Shown here one piece after another: positions 1 to 9,288 of a stretch of 64,000 bases of DNA. Positions within the stretch are counted from its first letter, which is position 1. Each line of letters begins with the position of its first letter. The stretch is from Roseiarcus sp963842835 (GTDB taxonomy: Bacteria > Pseudomonadota > Alphaproteobacteria > Rhizobiales > Beijerinckiaceae). Under the pieces are notes generated by a model. It searched no databases. It saw nothing but the letters and a program-made list of their open reading frames with translations, and was not told the origin of the DNA. The translations under genes were made by a program, and so were the position numbers. The stretch covers positions 62,001 to 126,000 of the forward strand of contig CAWJIB010000007.1 in the NCBI GenBank assembly GCA_963842835.1. Direction: 5' to 3'.

Positions 1-88
1 TGGCGCTCGCCGCGCCGGACAGCGTCAGGGCGGCCGCCGCCGCAAACACGAGACATGGCCAACGAGACGCGACGGATTTCACAGTCAT
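1..88 (-). CDS. 5' end of an exported protein (partial, runs off left edge)
   Basis: An ATG on the minus strand at 88 opens 29 codons that continue past the window edge. The peptide has a short basic start (MTVKSVASRW), an alanine/leucine-rich hydrophobic core and an AASA ending, which is a textbook Sec signal peptide with cleavage near the last visible residue. A purine-rich GGGAAGGGG stretch precedes the start. It is divergent from the proteinase gene at 696. The mature protein lies outside the window, so its function is unknown. Confidence 0.6.
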   Translation of the reverse strand, partial: MTVKSVASRWPCLVFAAAAALTLSGAASA

Positions 89-695
89 GGCGAACGCCCC
101 CCTTCCCATTCGCTTTGATCCCAAAGCCGCCGACAACGGGTCGCCGGCGGGTCGCGAGCGATAATCGCGACCCGGCCGCTCCGCGATCACCGCTAAGCCT
201 TGGCGACAATTCCTCAATCCCCCGACGATCTCTCGCGGGGCGCCGCTGCTGCGGTCGCTCGGACGCGTCAATTGCGTCGGATCGCGCGAGCGGACGCTTT
301 ACCGACTTTCGCGCTTGGCTCCATTCATGCCGGGATCGCGGTGAGCGCGGACGAGGCAATTCGACGCGACATGGCGAGACGTTCACAATAATGACAGCGC
401 GCTCTCAAGGGTTACGGCTTGATTCGTCGACACGTTCGTCATTGTCAACGCTAAGACAATTGACGCAGCGGAACTTTCGTGAACCCTATTACGGGGCGCG
501 ATACCACCATCATTTATATGATGAAACGACTTTATTGAACGCGATGGACTGGATAGCTAATAATTTACGCAAATTAACCCCTATTACACATATTGGTTAA
601 AAATTTCCGCATCTTTTCGCTCTATTCGTTCGCCCGAACTTGATGGCGCCGCAAATCACCTTCCGCAGGGTCGCGCCATCGAACGGAGGCGAGGG
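89..695. other. Divergent intergenic region
   Basis: About 600 bases separate two divergently read exported-protein genes. The half nearest 500-610 is clearly AT-richer than its surroundings and is the likely promoter region for the gene at 696. A 181-codon open frame across it (55-600) has the low-complexity arginine/serine look of a non-coding frame and no ribosome binding site. I see no RNA gene or mobile element here. Confidence 0.5.
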
Positions 696-1445
696 ATGTA
701 CGGGTATATTGCGCGGATCGCCGCAGGCGCGATCATCGCCATTGCGAACCTTTCCATGGCGTCGGCTTCCCCCTCGGTAGCCTCGATGCAGGAAGGCGGC
801 TACGCGCTGGCGCCTTTTTCCTTCGTGAAGTTCTGCCTCGATTATCCCGGCGATTGCCCGAAATCGGCTGGCCCGCCGCGCGTCAGGCTGACGCGCGGCC
901 GCATGGCCGAACTGTCGAGCGTCAATCGCGCCGTCAATGCGTCGATCAGGCCGAGGCCGGATACGTCGACGCTCCGCTATTGGAAGCTCGACGTGGACGC
1001 CGGCGACTGCAACGCCTTCGCGGTGCAGAAGCGCCACGAACTGATCCGCCGCGGCTGGCCCGCCGCGGCGCTCGCGCTCACCGTCGCCAAGACCGCGCGC
1101 GGCGAAGGTCATTTGGTCGTCACCGTGCGCACGGACCAAGGCGATCTCGTGCTCGACAACCTGCGTTCGAATATCGTGCCGTGGCGGAAGGCGGGCTATG
1201 AGTGGATCATGCGCCAATCCGAGCGCAACCCGCAATTTTGGGTCGAACTCGACGGCGGCCAAGCCGGCCCGGTCGGCGCCGCGCAAGATCTCGACGACGC
1301 GGCTCCGGTCGCACAAGTCGACAACGCGGCTGACGGGCGCGCGCCGACCGATGGCGAACTGGCGGTCGCCGCGGCCGACGCTGGATCAAAGCCGGCGGGC
1401 GCCCCCGCGCCGCCGATGCGCAGAGCCTCGAGGCCCATGGCGTAA
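696..1445 (+). CDS. Transglutaminase-like cysteine proteinase (BTLCP family), C-terminus probably frameshifted
   Basis: A GGAGG ribosome binding site sits just upstream of the ATG. Residues 1-25 are a signal peptide, so the protein is exported. Residues ~95-175 match the bacterial transglutaminase-like cysteine proteinase family (formerly DUF920): catalytic Cys in GDCNAFAVQKRHEL, His in GEGHLVVTVRTD, Asp in LVLDNLRS, then a PWRKAGYEW-like block. In related bacteria such proteins act as periplasmic proteases, LapG being the best-known relative. From about residue 235 the frame becomes arginine/proline-rich and stops at 1445. A good-looking reading continues one frame over to a stop at 1676-1678, so the annotated C-terminus is probably wrong. 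The catalytic domain itself is intact. Confidence 0.8.
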   Translation: MYGYIARIAAGAIIAIANLSMASASPSVASMQEGGYALAPFSFVKFCLDYPGDCPKSAGPPRVRLTRGRMAELSSVNRAVNASIRPRPDTSTLRYWKLDVDAGDCNAFAVQKRHELIRRGWPAAALALTVAKTARGEGHLVVTVRTDQGDLVLDNLRSNIVPWRKAGYEWIMRQSERNPQFWVELDGGQAGPVGAAQDLDDAAPVAQVDNAADGRAPTDGELAVAAADAGSKPAGAPAPPMRRASRPMA

Positions 1446-1678
1446 CCGTTGCGCTCGACGAAGCGGGAGCGCCGCCGGCGCAGGTCTCGATCGCCGGCCC
1501 GGCCCGCTGGGTCGGCGACAATCGCCAAGCCGCCACTCCCATGCTCGACAGCGGCGTCGCCGCGCTCGATCGATTCGCCGAAACGAGCCCGGCGCCCCCT
1601 GCAAAGCCCGTGGCGGAAGACGAGAGAGTCGCCAAGGCGGCCGATCCGATTAATCCGAGGCCATTTGGTTTTATCTAA
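1400..1678 (+). pseudogene. Out-of-frame C-terminal tail of the BTLCP proteinase
   Basis: Just downstream of a CCCCC run near 1401-1406 the coding-like signal moves to another frame. Restoring one base there joins the proteinase to about 85 more codons, including AQSLEAHGVTVALDEAG and ARWVGDNRQAATP, ending in NPRPFGFI and TAA at 1676-1678. The G/C bias at third positions follows this frame rather than the annotated one. This looks like a one-base deletion in a homopolymer, either a real mutation or a sequencing error. Confidence 0.5.
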
Positions 1679-1695
1679 TACCGGGCGAAGAAGCG

Positions 1696-1866
1696 TCACG
1701 CCTCGCGTGAGGCGTCAGGGTCATGGTCGTAATCGGCGAAGACGGTGACGGCGAGTTCGATGCCGGGCAGATATTCCCGGCTATCTTCGACCGGGTTGAG
1801 TGGGCGAATTGTTAAATTCGCGTCCCGTCGTTGACCAAGGCGCGAGGGGCGTGAGGAATCGCTCAT
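1696..1866 (-). CDS. Small hypothetical protein, 56 aa
   Basis: ATG at 1866 is preceded by GAGG very close to the start. The peptide runs MSDSSRPSRLGQRRD to FADYDHDPDASREA and ends at TGA 1696-1698. The second half has an acidic, well-balanced composition and strong G/C third-position bias, unlike the other frames here. No family recognised. It lies between the proteinase tail and the large secreted protein on the minus strand, and could be a real small gene or the end of a decayed larger one. The bases around its stop (1697-1713) form a 7-bp-stem hairpin. Confidence 0.35.
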   Translation of the reverse strand: MSDSSRPSRLGQRRDANLTIRPLNPVEDSREYLPGIELAVTVFADYDHDPDASREA

Positions 1867-1918
1867 ATCCTCGGGCTGCGTGGAGACTCAACGGATTCCG
1901 AGTCATACAAAGCGCTCC

Positions 1919-4900
1919 TCATTTCGTCTCGCCGTGGTAGGCCGCGTAGAATCCCGGCACTGGCCCCTCGTAGATGGCGAGATCGGCGAAGGCCGCGGAT
2001 TTGAGTGGTGAGGCAACCATTCCGTTGATTCGAATCGCCAGCCACGGATACCCGCTCGGGGGCGTGATTGCCGGGATGCGAAATAGCGCCCAGTTTCCAG
2101 ACGCGCCGAACACTCCGTAGTTGTAGTTTTTTGTGTACGCGCCGAAGAAAATACCTCCGATGACGTATGGATTATTGATTATGGTTGACCCCGAACTAAT
2201 ACAGATAGCAAGAGTGTTGTCTGTGCAAAACAAAATAAGCCCATTCAACTGCCCGTATATTCCAGAGATTGAACCTGCGAATTCCAGGCTCGCCTTGAAC
2301 TCCGCCACGTAAGTATAGCCGGGAGTGACTTGAACTCCTTGCGCGATCTGGAATGCGCCACCCGATGCGACGTAGGCGTATTTTCCACTGATTGTGGTTG
2401 TGGCGTATCCACGATTCGCATTGCTTTTGGTAGTCGGGAGCGCGAAATTGTTGGCGGCCCATCCAGCGCAGCAGGTCGAGCCGCCGCCTTGTGCAAGCTG
2501 CGCAATATCGGGCAACAGATTGGGTTTGGCGTCCCAAATTCCTTCATAATAATTCTGCGTTGTGAGGCCATAAGTAACAGTTTGCAAACTTGTAAAGCTC
2601 TTGACCTTCCATGTTAAACTTCGCGCTGGAGCCGCGAGGTATCCTACGTATCCCGTCGCGCTGCTGTTCGAGCCTGTGGAATCGACAAGGGTCAACGATT
2701 GATAGGTCGAATTGACTGACAAGCCATCAATATCGACGTTGCAGTCTAAGAGGCCGAAATTTGTCGCCAGAGGCCGCAGGAGCTTGATCTGTCCTTGCGG
2801 ATCTACGCCGGGGGGGCCGTTTTCCCCCGAACTGTCCCGAATGATGATCGAGCATTGCGACGCATTGCCTCGATAGATCGGAATGTCAGCAAAATAAACG
2901 TGATCCATCTTTATATTTGAGCCGGCGGACCCAACGTTCTCAAAAAAGGTGGCTCGAAAGTCTGCCGAAACAGTTCCCCCTGAAATGTAGGCTCCGGAGA
3001 AAGGCGTGCCCTGCAACAGAAGATGCGTCCCGTCAACGACCTTGACGACTTGATTGCCGTTGGCGGGGACGCCAACGACCCCAGAAACCTGGACAGGTTG
3101 ATTTGTCGAGAAGCCGGACGCGGAGCTAACGGTCAGTTTGATCGCGCCCCCGGAGTTAGACGCGCCGGAAACGTTCACAAAGGCATTGGCTTGCCCCGCT
3201 ACCGATGTCCATCCGTTCGAAAATGTAACGCTGCCTACGGTCACAAGTCTCGCGACGCCATTCGAAGTCGGCATGGCGATTGCCCAAAGGCCGCCGCTGA
3301 AATCATTCGCGACTGCCTGCGGATTGGCAATCTCCGCCGCATACGCGCCGTCGAGTATGTATTGGGCGGCCCCCCCGCCAGTGTAAGCGTGAATGAAAGT
3401 CGACCGATCAAGTGTGACATGGGTTTCATCGACGACCGTGATGAACCAACCGCCGTTCGCCTCGGTCGTTCCGGCCACGCCCGAGACATACGCTCGTGCG
3501 CCGCTGATCCAGCCGCGGGTGGAGCTGACGGTGAGTTCGATCGCGCCGCCGCAACTCGACGCTCCCGAAACAGTCATGGGGGTCTGGTCGGCATACATCG
3601 CCGAATTGGTTCCCTCCACAAACGCTTGCGTGAAACCGCTCAATCCCTCGCTAACTTCATCAACCTTTGAGACGAATCGCGTGTTGAGATAGGTTCCTTG
3701 CGCAAAGTCAACTGTATTGAAGGACGATGTGAACCCGATCGATGGCGCGGAAGGCTCGAACTCGAATCCATTCACCGCCATCGTCGAAAGATTCGCAGTT
3801 CGAATGACCCCGGAGGAGAACGGGACCATGACATTTTCGACGTCAACATTCGTGTAGTCGGGCGTCCAAATCACCCCCGATTGGACGATGCCGTAATAAG
3901 GTGTGCGAATGGACTCCAGCCCAGATGGAATATTGCCGCGGTAGGTTCGCCACGCGCGCGGGCAGATAAGCGTGATGTCTCGGACGGCGACGGTTCCGCT
4001 GACGATGACCATCGCTTTGCGGATGGTCGTCGCGGGTTGTGTTCCCCACCACTCAACGAAGGTGTGGCCTCGGCCTGCGCCAACGATATGGACGGGAATG
4101 GCGACATTTCCCGGATAATCAGAGCTGCTGTAATAGGCCCTTGCATCGATCGTCTCGGTGATGCGGAAGCGTCCGAACGGTATGCTGACCCTTGCCGCGG
4201 ATTGCACCCAAGAGGCCTTCGTGGCCGTGTGTTGCAGGGACGCGTAGATGGCGCCCTGAATGGCCGCCCAGTCCATCTCCTGCGTGCAGGACGCCACGAA
4301 CGGGAAAACGGCTTGCGCCGCCGTCAGGCTCTCATAAGGCGAAGACGATCCGCCGCAAATCGGGTGGCTATCGCCGTCTCCAAACGCCCCGAACCACATT
4401 GGGTTGTAGTCATTATGGCTCAACTCCATCTGCCTGTGATAACGACGGCCGCGAGCATCGACAATGATTGTGCCGCCGTTATCCGCGCTCGCGACATCCG
4501 ATGCAGCGTACATAAATTTCCCGCCGCCTTGCGTCCCCCCGGCATAATAAGACTGCACATTGACGAATCCGATGACTGTCCCTGTGTTTGCTCGCAAGGC
4601 TGCGATGCTCGCGAAGTCCAAACTGGCGGCGAGAGTTGTACGCGCCATTGCGGCGCCCGCCGCATCGGATGGTTGGTCGAAAGCGTTGAGGGGCGTCACC
4701 CCAGGAGTCCCCGATGCGTCTCCACGACCCGGTCGCGCGGCTGAGATGAAGCAGCGCGTCAACGAGAACGCATTGCTCTCGGTGACCGACGCAGTTGATC
4801 CGGGAAGAGTAATCCCTGCGGCGACCGTTTGCTTCGTCGTCCATGTGTAAGGAATGGCGGTCATTACCGGCGAAAGCGCACACGGATTCAGCTCGTCTTT

Positions 4901-4960
4901 CGCCAAAGCCGAAGTTGCGCAGACAATCGCCGCCCAGGCCGCGATGAGCGATTTCTTCAT
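1919..4960 (-). CDS. Secreted tailspike-like / beta-helix protein, 1013 aa
   Basis: The frame is open further upstream, but the ATG at 4960 is chosen because it starts a clear signal peptide (MKKSLIAAWAAIVCATSALA). Residues ~140-330 resemble the head of phage tailspikes and pectate-lyase-3-type proteins: GGGKFMYAASDVASADNGGT, a WFGAFGDG block and DWAAIQGAIYAS. A long repetitive region of beta-helix character follows. Two ~65-residue repeats beginning VSGASSCGGAIEL and VSGASNSGGAIKL match the FCCH-like repeats seen in phage and adhesin proteins. It lies at the end of the polysaccharide locus and is exported, so it may bind or cleave the polysaccharide. No catalytic residues could be identified. 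Confidence 0.7.
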   Translation of the reverse strand: MKKSLIAAWAAIVCATSALAKDELNPCALSPVMTAIPYTWTTKQTVAAGITLPGSTASVTESNAFSLTRCFISAARPGRGDASGTPGVTPLNAFDQPSDAAGAAMARTTLAASLDFASIAALRANTGTVIGFVNVQSYYAGGTQGGGKFMYAASDVASADNGGTIIVDARGRRYHRQMELSHNDYNPMWFGAFGDGDSHPICGGSSSPYESLTAAQAVFPFVASCTQEMDWAAIQGAIYASLQHTATKASWVQSAARVSIPFGRFRITETIDARAYYSSSDYPGNVAIPVHIVGAGRGHTFVEWWGTQPATTIRKAMVIVSGTVAVRDITLICPRAWRTYRGNIPSGLESIRTPYYGIVQSGVIWTPDYTNVDVENVMVPFSSGVIRTANLSTMAVNGFEFEPSAPSIGFTSSFNTVDFAQGTYLNTRFVSKVDEVSEGLSGFTQAFVEGTNSAMYADQTPMTVSGASSCGGAIELTVSSTRGWISGARAYVSGVAGTTEANGGWFITVVDETHVTLDRSTFIHAYTGGGAAQYILDGAYAAEIANPQAVANDFSGGLWAIAMPTSNGVARLVTVGSVTFSNGWTSVAGQANAFVNVSGASNSGGAIKLTVSSASGFSTNQPVQVSGVVGVPANGNQVVKVVDGTHLLLQGTPFSGAYISGGTVSADFRATFFENVGSAGSNIKMDHVYFADIPIYRGNASQCSIIIRDSSGENGPPGVDPQGQIKLLRPLATNFGLLDCNVDIDGLSVNSTYQSLTLVDSTGSNSSATGYVGYLAAPARSLTWKVKSFTSLQTVTYGLTTQNYYEGIWDAKPNLLPDIAQLAQGGGSTCCAGWAANNFALPTTKSNANRGYATTTISGKYAYVASGGAFQIAQGVQVTPGYTYVAEFKASLEFAGSISGIYGQLNGLILFCTDNTLAICISSGSTIINNPYVIGGIFFGAYTKNYNYGVFGASGNWALFRIPAITPPSGYPWLAIRINGMVASPLKSAAFADLAIYEGPVPGFYAAYHGETK

Positions 4961-5471
4961 ATGCCGACTCGCCAATAGATGACGGGAAACGCTTGTCGCC
5001 TCGATAACGCGTTCACGGATGTTGACGTCGCTTCCCTGGCGATAATGATCGACGAATGCCTCGCCTGAAGCGAGACGTTGTCGCCGCCTGGTTCGTTTCC
5101 GCCGCCCGTGCGCGGCTCGCGGAGCGGGCCATTGCACGACTTCTGGGGGGACCTGCGGCCTCGCGAAGAGTGCGGGCCGACGGCGTTCCAAGACACGACT
5201 GGGAAGGACGCGGTCGCCGCAGTTTTGGCTGAGGGGCCAGTCTACGCAGGACCGACAGACACCCTAATGTCGGGCAAAGACGCGCTTCACGATATCCTGC
5301 CGATGCATATTTACACTTGCCACCATACGTCAACGTCATCACATATATGCTGTATAATATCACATGATACAATTATGTCACGCTTTCGCGTGGAATCTTG
5401 TATTGACCTAATATTAGTCCATTACTTTATCTGTTGACGTGTACAGATCAATAACGTTTGTTGCAGATTAG
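4961..5471. other. AT-rich intergenic region
   Basis: No credible gene. The segment 5280-5470 is strikingly AT-rich for this genome and contains a promoter-like pair and a CACGC/GCGTG hairpin at about 5380-5393. The minus-strand coding frame of the secreted protein extends without stops to 5191, but has the arginine-rich look of non-coding sequence. Confidence 0.5.
5354..5381 (-). promoter_or_regulatory. Candidate sigma-70 promoter for the secreted tailspike-like gene
   Basis: On the minus strand GTGACA (5381-5376) is followed after 16 bases by TATTAT (5359-5354), five of six matches to each consensus box, in an AT-rich island. It would give a leader of about 390 bases before the ATG at 4960. 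A small hairpin with CACGC arms abuts the -35 box and could be an operator. Prediction from sequence only. Confidence 0.35.
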
Positions 5472-6161
5472 TTACGCATGGAAATTCGCTGGCGTCAACT
5501 TTCGGCAGATGAAAAACACTTGGGAATTAGCCCACCACGGAAGGGGTAGAGGAGAAAGAATTTCATTCTCGATGACGAACCGCTCGCCTAGCTTCTCGCG
5601 AAGCCAGCGGAAATCGAACCCCTTGTGGGTCGGACGTCGGTTGGCGGGACGCATAACCGCCCGTCCCAGAAGCCCGGCGAGCAACTCTGAAGCCGAATAG
5701 TCAGATGCGCGTCGAAATAGAATCGAACGGTTCAGCTCCTTTAACAAAAGCGCTCCCCCAACCATGATCGGAACGGAGACAATGAGCTTTCCGTGAGCCT
5801 TAATCGAATGTTGGCAGTCGGTAAGAAACCGCTCTGTTTCAGCATCGGTAAGATGCTCGCAGACCTCAAATGCGGAGATCATATCTGGATATAAATTTAG
5901 AGCTTTGAAGTCTGTAATGTAATGAATCCGAGGATCGTTGGCTGCAGGCATAAACGGTTCGATAGCGCAAAGCGTCGCATCGGGTCGTCTGTCACCCAAA
6001 GCACTCAAGAATAGGCCGGTGCCGGCCCCAAAATCAACAACAACGCCTCGTTGGGGAAGATACTTCTCGGCGAGCGAAACAGACTTGGCGACTCAACTCC
6101 TGTGAGCGAATCTCGCCAGTGGGTTGAGCGAATTGACCGTCTGCCGATCATAAGAAACCAT
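5472..6161 (-). pseudogene. SAM-dependent methyltransferase interrupted by an in-frame TGA
   Basis: ATG at 6161 with an AGAGG ribosome binding site starts MVSYDRQTVNSLNPLARFAHRS, then TGA at 6095-6093. The same frame continues VAKSVSLAEKYLP and VVVDFGAGTGLFLSAL (SAM-binding motif I), then a methyltransferase body with FEVCEHLTDAE, SVPIMVGGALLLKE and a tryptophan-rich C-terminus, to 5472. The TGA stands where ARFAHRSR-type relatives have arginine, so a single CGA to TGA change explains it. The downstream part lacks its own ribosome binding site at a suitable start. The gene would be 229 aa, the usual size of a class I methyltransferase in glycan clusters. Confidence 0.75.
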
Positions 6162-6901
6162 GCCGCAACCTCTTGTTGTTGTTCGCAATTTTCTGAGGGA
6201 AACAACAAAGATTTCCCTGACATGGCGCAGGTCCGTTCCGGGTCCATGCGGCAAGCGCGTCCGGCAAGAGACACGCCCTCGCTTGAGCGTCAGAAACAAT
6301 AGGCGACCGAAGACACGAAACAATCTCGGTTGAAACGGACATTGGCCCTTGCGAACGCGTTTGAGTGGCGGCTCGGCTGTTTCCTGTTCCCGGCCTTCAA
6401 GCTGGCGCTCGAAACGGGTTGCGGCGACGGCGCCTGCACCTTGCTGGGCAGGTTCATTTGCGTTCGGCCAATTTCGCCGGCCCGCATGGACCAGCCGGAC
6501 ATCCCACGGGGTAATTGAGGATGTCTTGGCTCGCCGGCCCGACCGATTTGCCGTCGCCGCGCCCGCTATCGGGATTGCCTCGGGCGCCAAGTCACGAGCG
6601 CTGCGCGGCGCGCCAACGACGTCCTCGATCGTTCTCGCGCCCTGTCGCGGCGGCCCTGCTGACCGCCGCCCGCCAGACGTCCGTGAGCGGACCGACGCCT
6701 CGTCGCACCTTATCGGCCCGCACGAGCCCCAAATGGGCGGCGGTCAGGAAGCGTACGTCCGCGCCCACCGGCGGGCGTGAGAGCATCGGCCTCTTCAGGC
6801 GACTTACCGACGCCCAATCCCGGCTCACCGCTCGGCCAAAATGCGGCGCTAAGCGACGCTCGCAATCGGCAAGTCGCCGTTCCCCGCCGTTAAAGCTCAG
6901 T
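6162..6901. other. Intergenic stretch without a recognisable gene
   Basis: About 740 bases between two minus-strand genes. Several open frames cross it, but all are arginine/proline-rich, lack ribosome binding sites and overlap one another. It could be the remains of a mobile element or a lost gene, but I could not identify any family in it. Confidence 0.4.
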
Positions 6902-8062
6902 CTACGCGCCGCGGTCTGCCCCCAGCGCCGCGCGCCAGGCGAGAAGCAGGTCCCGATTGTTGTTCTTGGCGGTCGCATAGCGCCGCGCCCCGTCCCGGAA
7001 GCGCGACCACGTTTCCTCGTCGGCGTCGAAGGCGAACCGGACGCGCGCCGAGAACTCTTCCCTGTCGACCAAGTCAAGCGCCCAGCCCGCGTTGTATGAT
7101 GCGACGTCGAGCCATGGGGTTTCGGTGCTCAGCAGGACGGGGACGCTAAGCGACAAAGCCTCCAAGATTGCTTGGCCAAAGTTTTCGCCCAGCGTGGGCG
7201 AAAAGAAGAGGTCCATTTTGGACATTTCTCTGAACAGGTCTTCCTTCGCGAGCATCCCCCGAAACTGCACAAGTCCGGAAACATTCCGATCGCGTGCGAT
7301 CCTTTGGCATTCTCGCAAGTACTGCTTGTCCGGGGCTTCGCCGAAAACGTGCAACTGGGCCGCCACCCCCGCGGCTGAAAGCGTCTCGATCGCGAAAATC
7401 AGGTTTTTTTGCTCCGCGATCCGGCCTATGAACGCGATGGCGAGCGCCCCCGCGACCTTCTTGCGCGGCGCGTCGGGCAGGAATCCGCTGAGATCGCGGG
7501 CGAAGTGGGAAATAACGACGACCCTTGCGTCCGCTCCGATCCTCCGCTTCACCTCGTTCATCTCTCGCGGCGAACTCGCGACGTGAATAACGCGGCTTCG
7601 GATTGGATTCCAAGCCAATAGCGCGCAAAAACACCTTTTCCTCAATCGATGCCTCGTCTGGATCACGTCCATGAAGATTCCATGAGGAAGATGGATTATA
7701 CTTCGGCTCGGCTGCATGAACAGCGAAAGCAGCAACGCCGGAATGCTCAGACGGAAGTCATAAAGGCAGTGAACCGTCAAAGAAACTGGCGCCTTACGTA
7801 AAATTCTGTAAAGTTCGTAGACTCTAAGCAAGGTGTAAGGAAGATACATAACTTCATACGCCGACCCCTTTGCGGTCACGACGCCGCGATTTGGAAATAG
7901 CTTCTTCCGGCGAGAGCGGTCAAAATTCAGTGAAACGACGTTAACGTCGAAACACTCGGATAAATTCTCGGCTAAAGTCGCTATCGTGCCTGCCGGCCCG
8001 ACGGCGTGCACCGAGGGAAACATGGAAAAGTACACCATAGTAAGTCGAGGCTTGACTTCCAC
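6902..8062 (-). CDS. Glycosyltransferase family 4
   Basis: Starts at GTG 8062, preceded by GGGGAG; an ATG at 8038 is an alternative. The N-terminal half has a GT-B Rossmann-like start (VYFSMFPSVHAVGPAGT) and LPHGIFMD. The C-terminal half has AFIGRIAEQKNLIFAIE, the FRGMLAKEDL region and SPTLGENFGQAILEAL, the nucleotide-sugar-binding E-x7-E block typical of GT4. It should add one sugar to the lipid-linked repeat unit on the cytoplasmic face of the membrane. Donor and acceptor cannot be read from sequence. It is close in style to the other GT4 genes in the locus but not a recent duplicate. Confidence 0.85.
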   Translation of the reverse strand: MEVKPRLTMVYFSMFPSVHAVGPAGTIATLAENLSECFDVNVVSLNFDRSRRKKLFPNRGVVTAKGSAYEVMYLPYTLLRVYELYRILRKAPVSLTVHCLYDFRLSIPALLLSLFMQPSRSIIHLPHGIFMDVIQTRHRLRKRCFCALLAWNPIRSRVIHVASSPREMNEVKRRIGADARVVVISHFARDLSGFLPDAPRKKVAGALAIAFIGRIAEQKNLIFAIETLSAAGVAAQLHVFGEAPDKQYLRECQRIARDRNVSGLVQFRGMLAKEDLFREMSKMDLFFSPTLGENFGQAILEALSLSVPVLLSTETPWLDVASYNAGWALDLVDREEFSARVRFAFDADEETWSRFRDGARRYATAKNNNRDLLLAWRAALGADRGA

Positions 8063-8157
8063 GCAGAGGACTCCCCGATCGGCGCAGCAGAGAAAACTTG
8101 AGAGGACACAACGCCGAAGAACGAAGCGCGGTTGCGATCGTCCGGCTGAACTTCAAG

Positions 8158-8877
8158 CTATTGAATCCGACGGCAATAGAGCGCGTCGGCTTGCGACGGC
8201 CCGCGCGTCGAATGTCCCACGCAGTTGGCGACGCCGCGCAGCATGTAATCTTGCGATTTCAAGTACTCATGGGTGTCGGCGAACAACGGTTGCCCCTCGT
8301 AAAGTTCGATGAACGAAGTCTCGAGATAGATATAATCGACGACCTCAAGCAGTCGGCCCAGACCTCTTAAGACATCGAGTTCCCCTCCTTGCACGTCGAT
8401 CTTGAGCAAAGAAGGCCTGCGGATCTCGTTCGCCGAAAGAATGTTGTCGAGCCTGTCCGTTGATACGTGGATGCGATGCTTGACATCGACGCCATTTTCT
8501 TGCTGCGCTTCAGCCGGCTGGAAAAGCGAGGACGAATCTTCCCGCGATGTCACATAGAATTCGGCGCTTCCCTTCCTGTCCGACAGCGCGAGGCGATGGA
8601 TGCGGAGATCGGGCGACGCGGCCTCAGCCCAGGCCGCCAGAGTCTTGGCCGCCGTGGGCAGGGGTTCGAAGCAATCGATCCGAGCATCGGGAACCACGGA
8701 ATAGGTCGCCAGCGCAAACTGGCCTTTGTTCGCCCCTACGTCGATCAGATGCTGCGGGCGCACATAAGCGATGATTTCAAGATGCTCGATCGCGCCGGCA
8801 ATATTGAATCTGAGCAATCCGTGAGCGAGAACGGGATTGCGCAACAAGGCAAACGCTTTGCGAAACTTTCTGAGCAT
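8158..8877 (-). CDS. FkbM-family methyltransferase
   Basis: The ATG at 8877 is preferred over a TTG at 8901 because CGGGGAT precedes it at good spacing. HLIDVGANKGQFALAT is SAM motif I of the FkbM family, ARIDCFEPLP is motif II, and LLKIDVQGGELDVLRG is the diagnostic FkbM block. Members O-methylate sugars or polyketides. Here it most likely modifies a sugar in the repeat unit. About 95 bases separate it from the downstream glycosyltransferase. Confidence 0.85.
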   Translation of the reverse strand: MLRKFRKAFALLRNPVLAHGLLRFNIAGAIEHLEIIAYVRPQHLIDVGANKGQFALATYSVVPDARIDCFEPLPTAAKTLAAWAEAASPDLRIHRLALSDRKGSAEFYVTSREDSSSLFQPAEAQQENGVDVKHRIHVSTDRLDNILSANEIRRPSLLKIDVQGGELDVLRGLGRLLEVVDYIYLETSFIELYEGQPLFADTHEYLKSQDYMLRGVANCVGHSTRGPSQADALYCRRIQ

Positions 8878-9288
8878 CGCGATCCCCGAAGTAAAGATCA
8901 ATCATATTTACTGCACGCTCGCCCAGTGGATCGGCGGCCGATTCGGATCGCGCGTGGCGTACAAACAGAGAGGGCCGACGCCCAAGGGGTTCCCGAAAAC
9001 GACGAAGCGCCATGTTGGCGATGACCCCGCCAGTACGGGCGTCGTCCCTGCGCGGACGCCTCGAGGAACCTGATTTTGCAAGGCCTGGAAGCGGGCGGAA
9101 AGCGGTTTTCGGCGTCTTCGACGAGCGATCGGTTCGTTTGAGCGGCGCTTCTATGGAGTCGGGACGCGCTTTCGGCGCCCGTCGCCGATCAGATGGCGCC
9201 GTTTTTCGACGCATTCATCCGATCCGGCCAACTCGGCTTCTCTTCGAAACGGCTCTTCGAGCCGATCCGATAGCAGATAGATCTGTTC
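8878..9288. other. Intergenic stretch, no gene seen
   Basis: About 410 bases between the GT9 gene and the FkbM gene. Open frames on both strands are compositionally non-coding. It may include a promoter for the FkbM and GT4 genes, but no clear boxes stand out. Confidence 0.4.

Noticed and set aside
55..600. 181-codon plus-strand open frame at the left edge
   Set aside because: Overlaps the divergent promoter region; serine/arginine-rich composition and no ribosome binding site.
3698..4744. 348-codon plus-strand open frame inside the secreted protein gene
   Set aside because: Antisense to a well-supported gene, with arginine-rich composition and no ribosome binding site.
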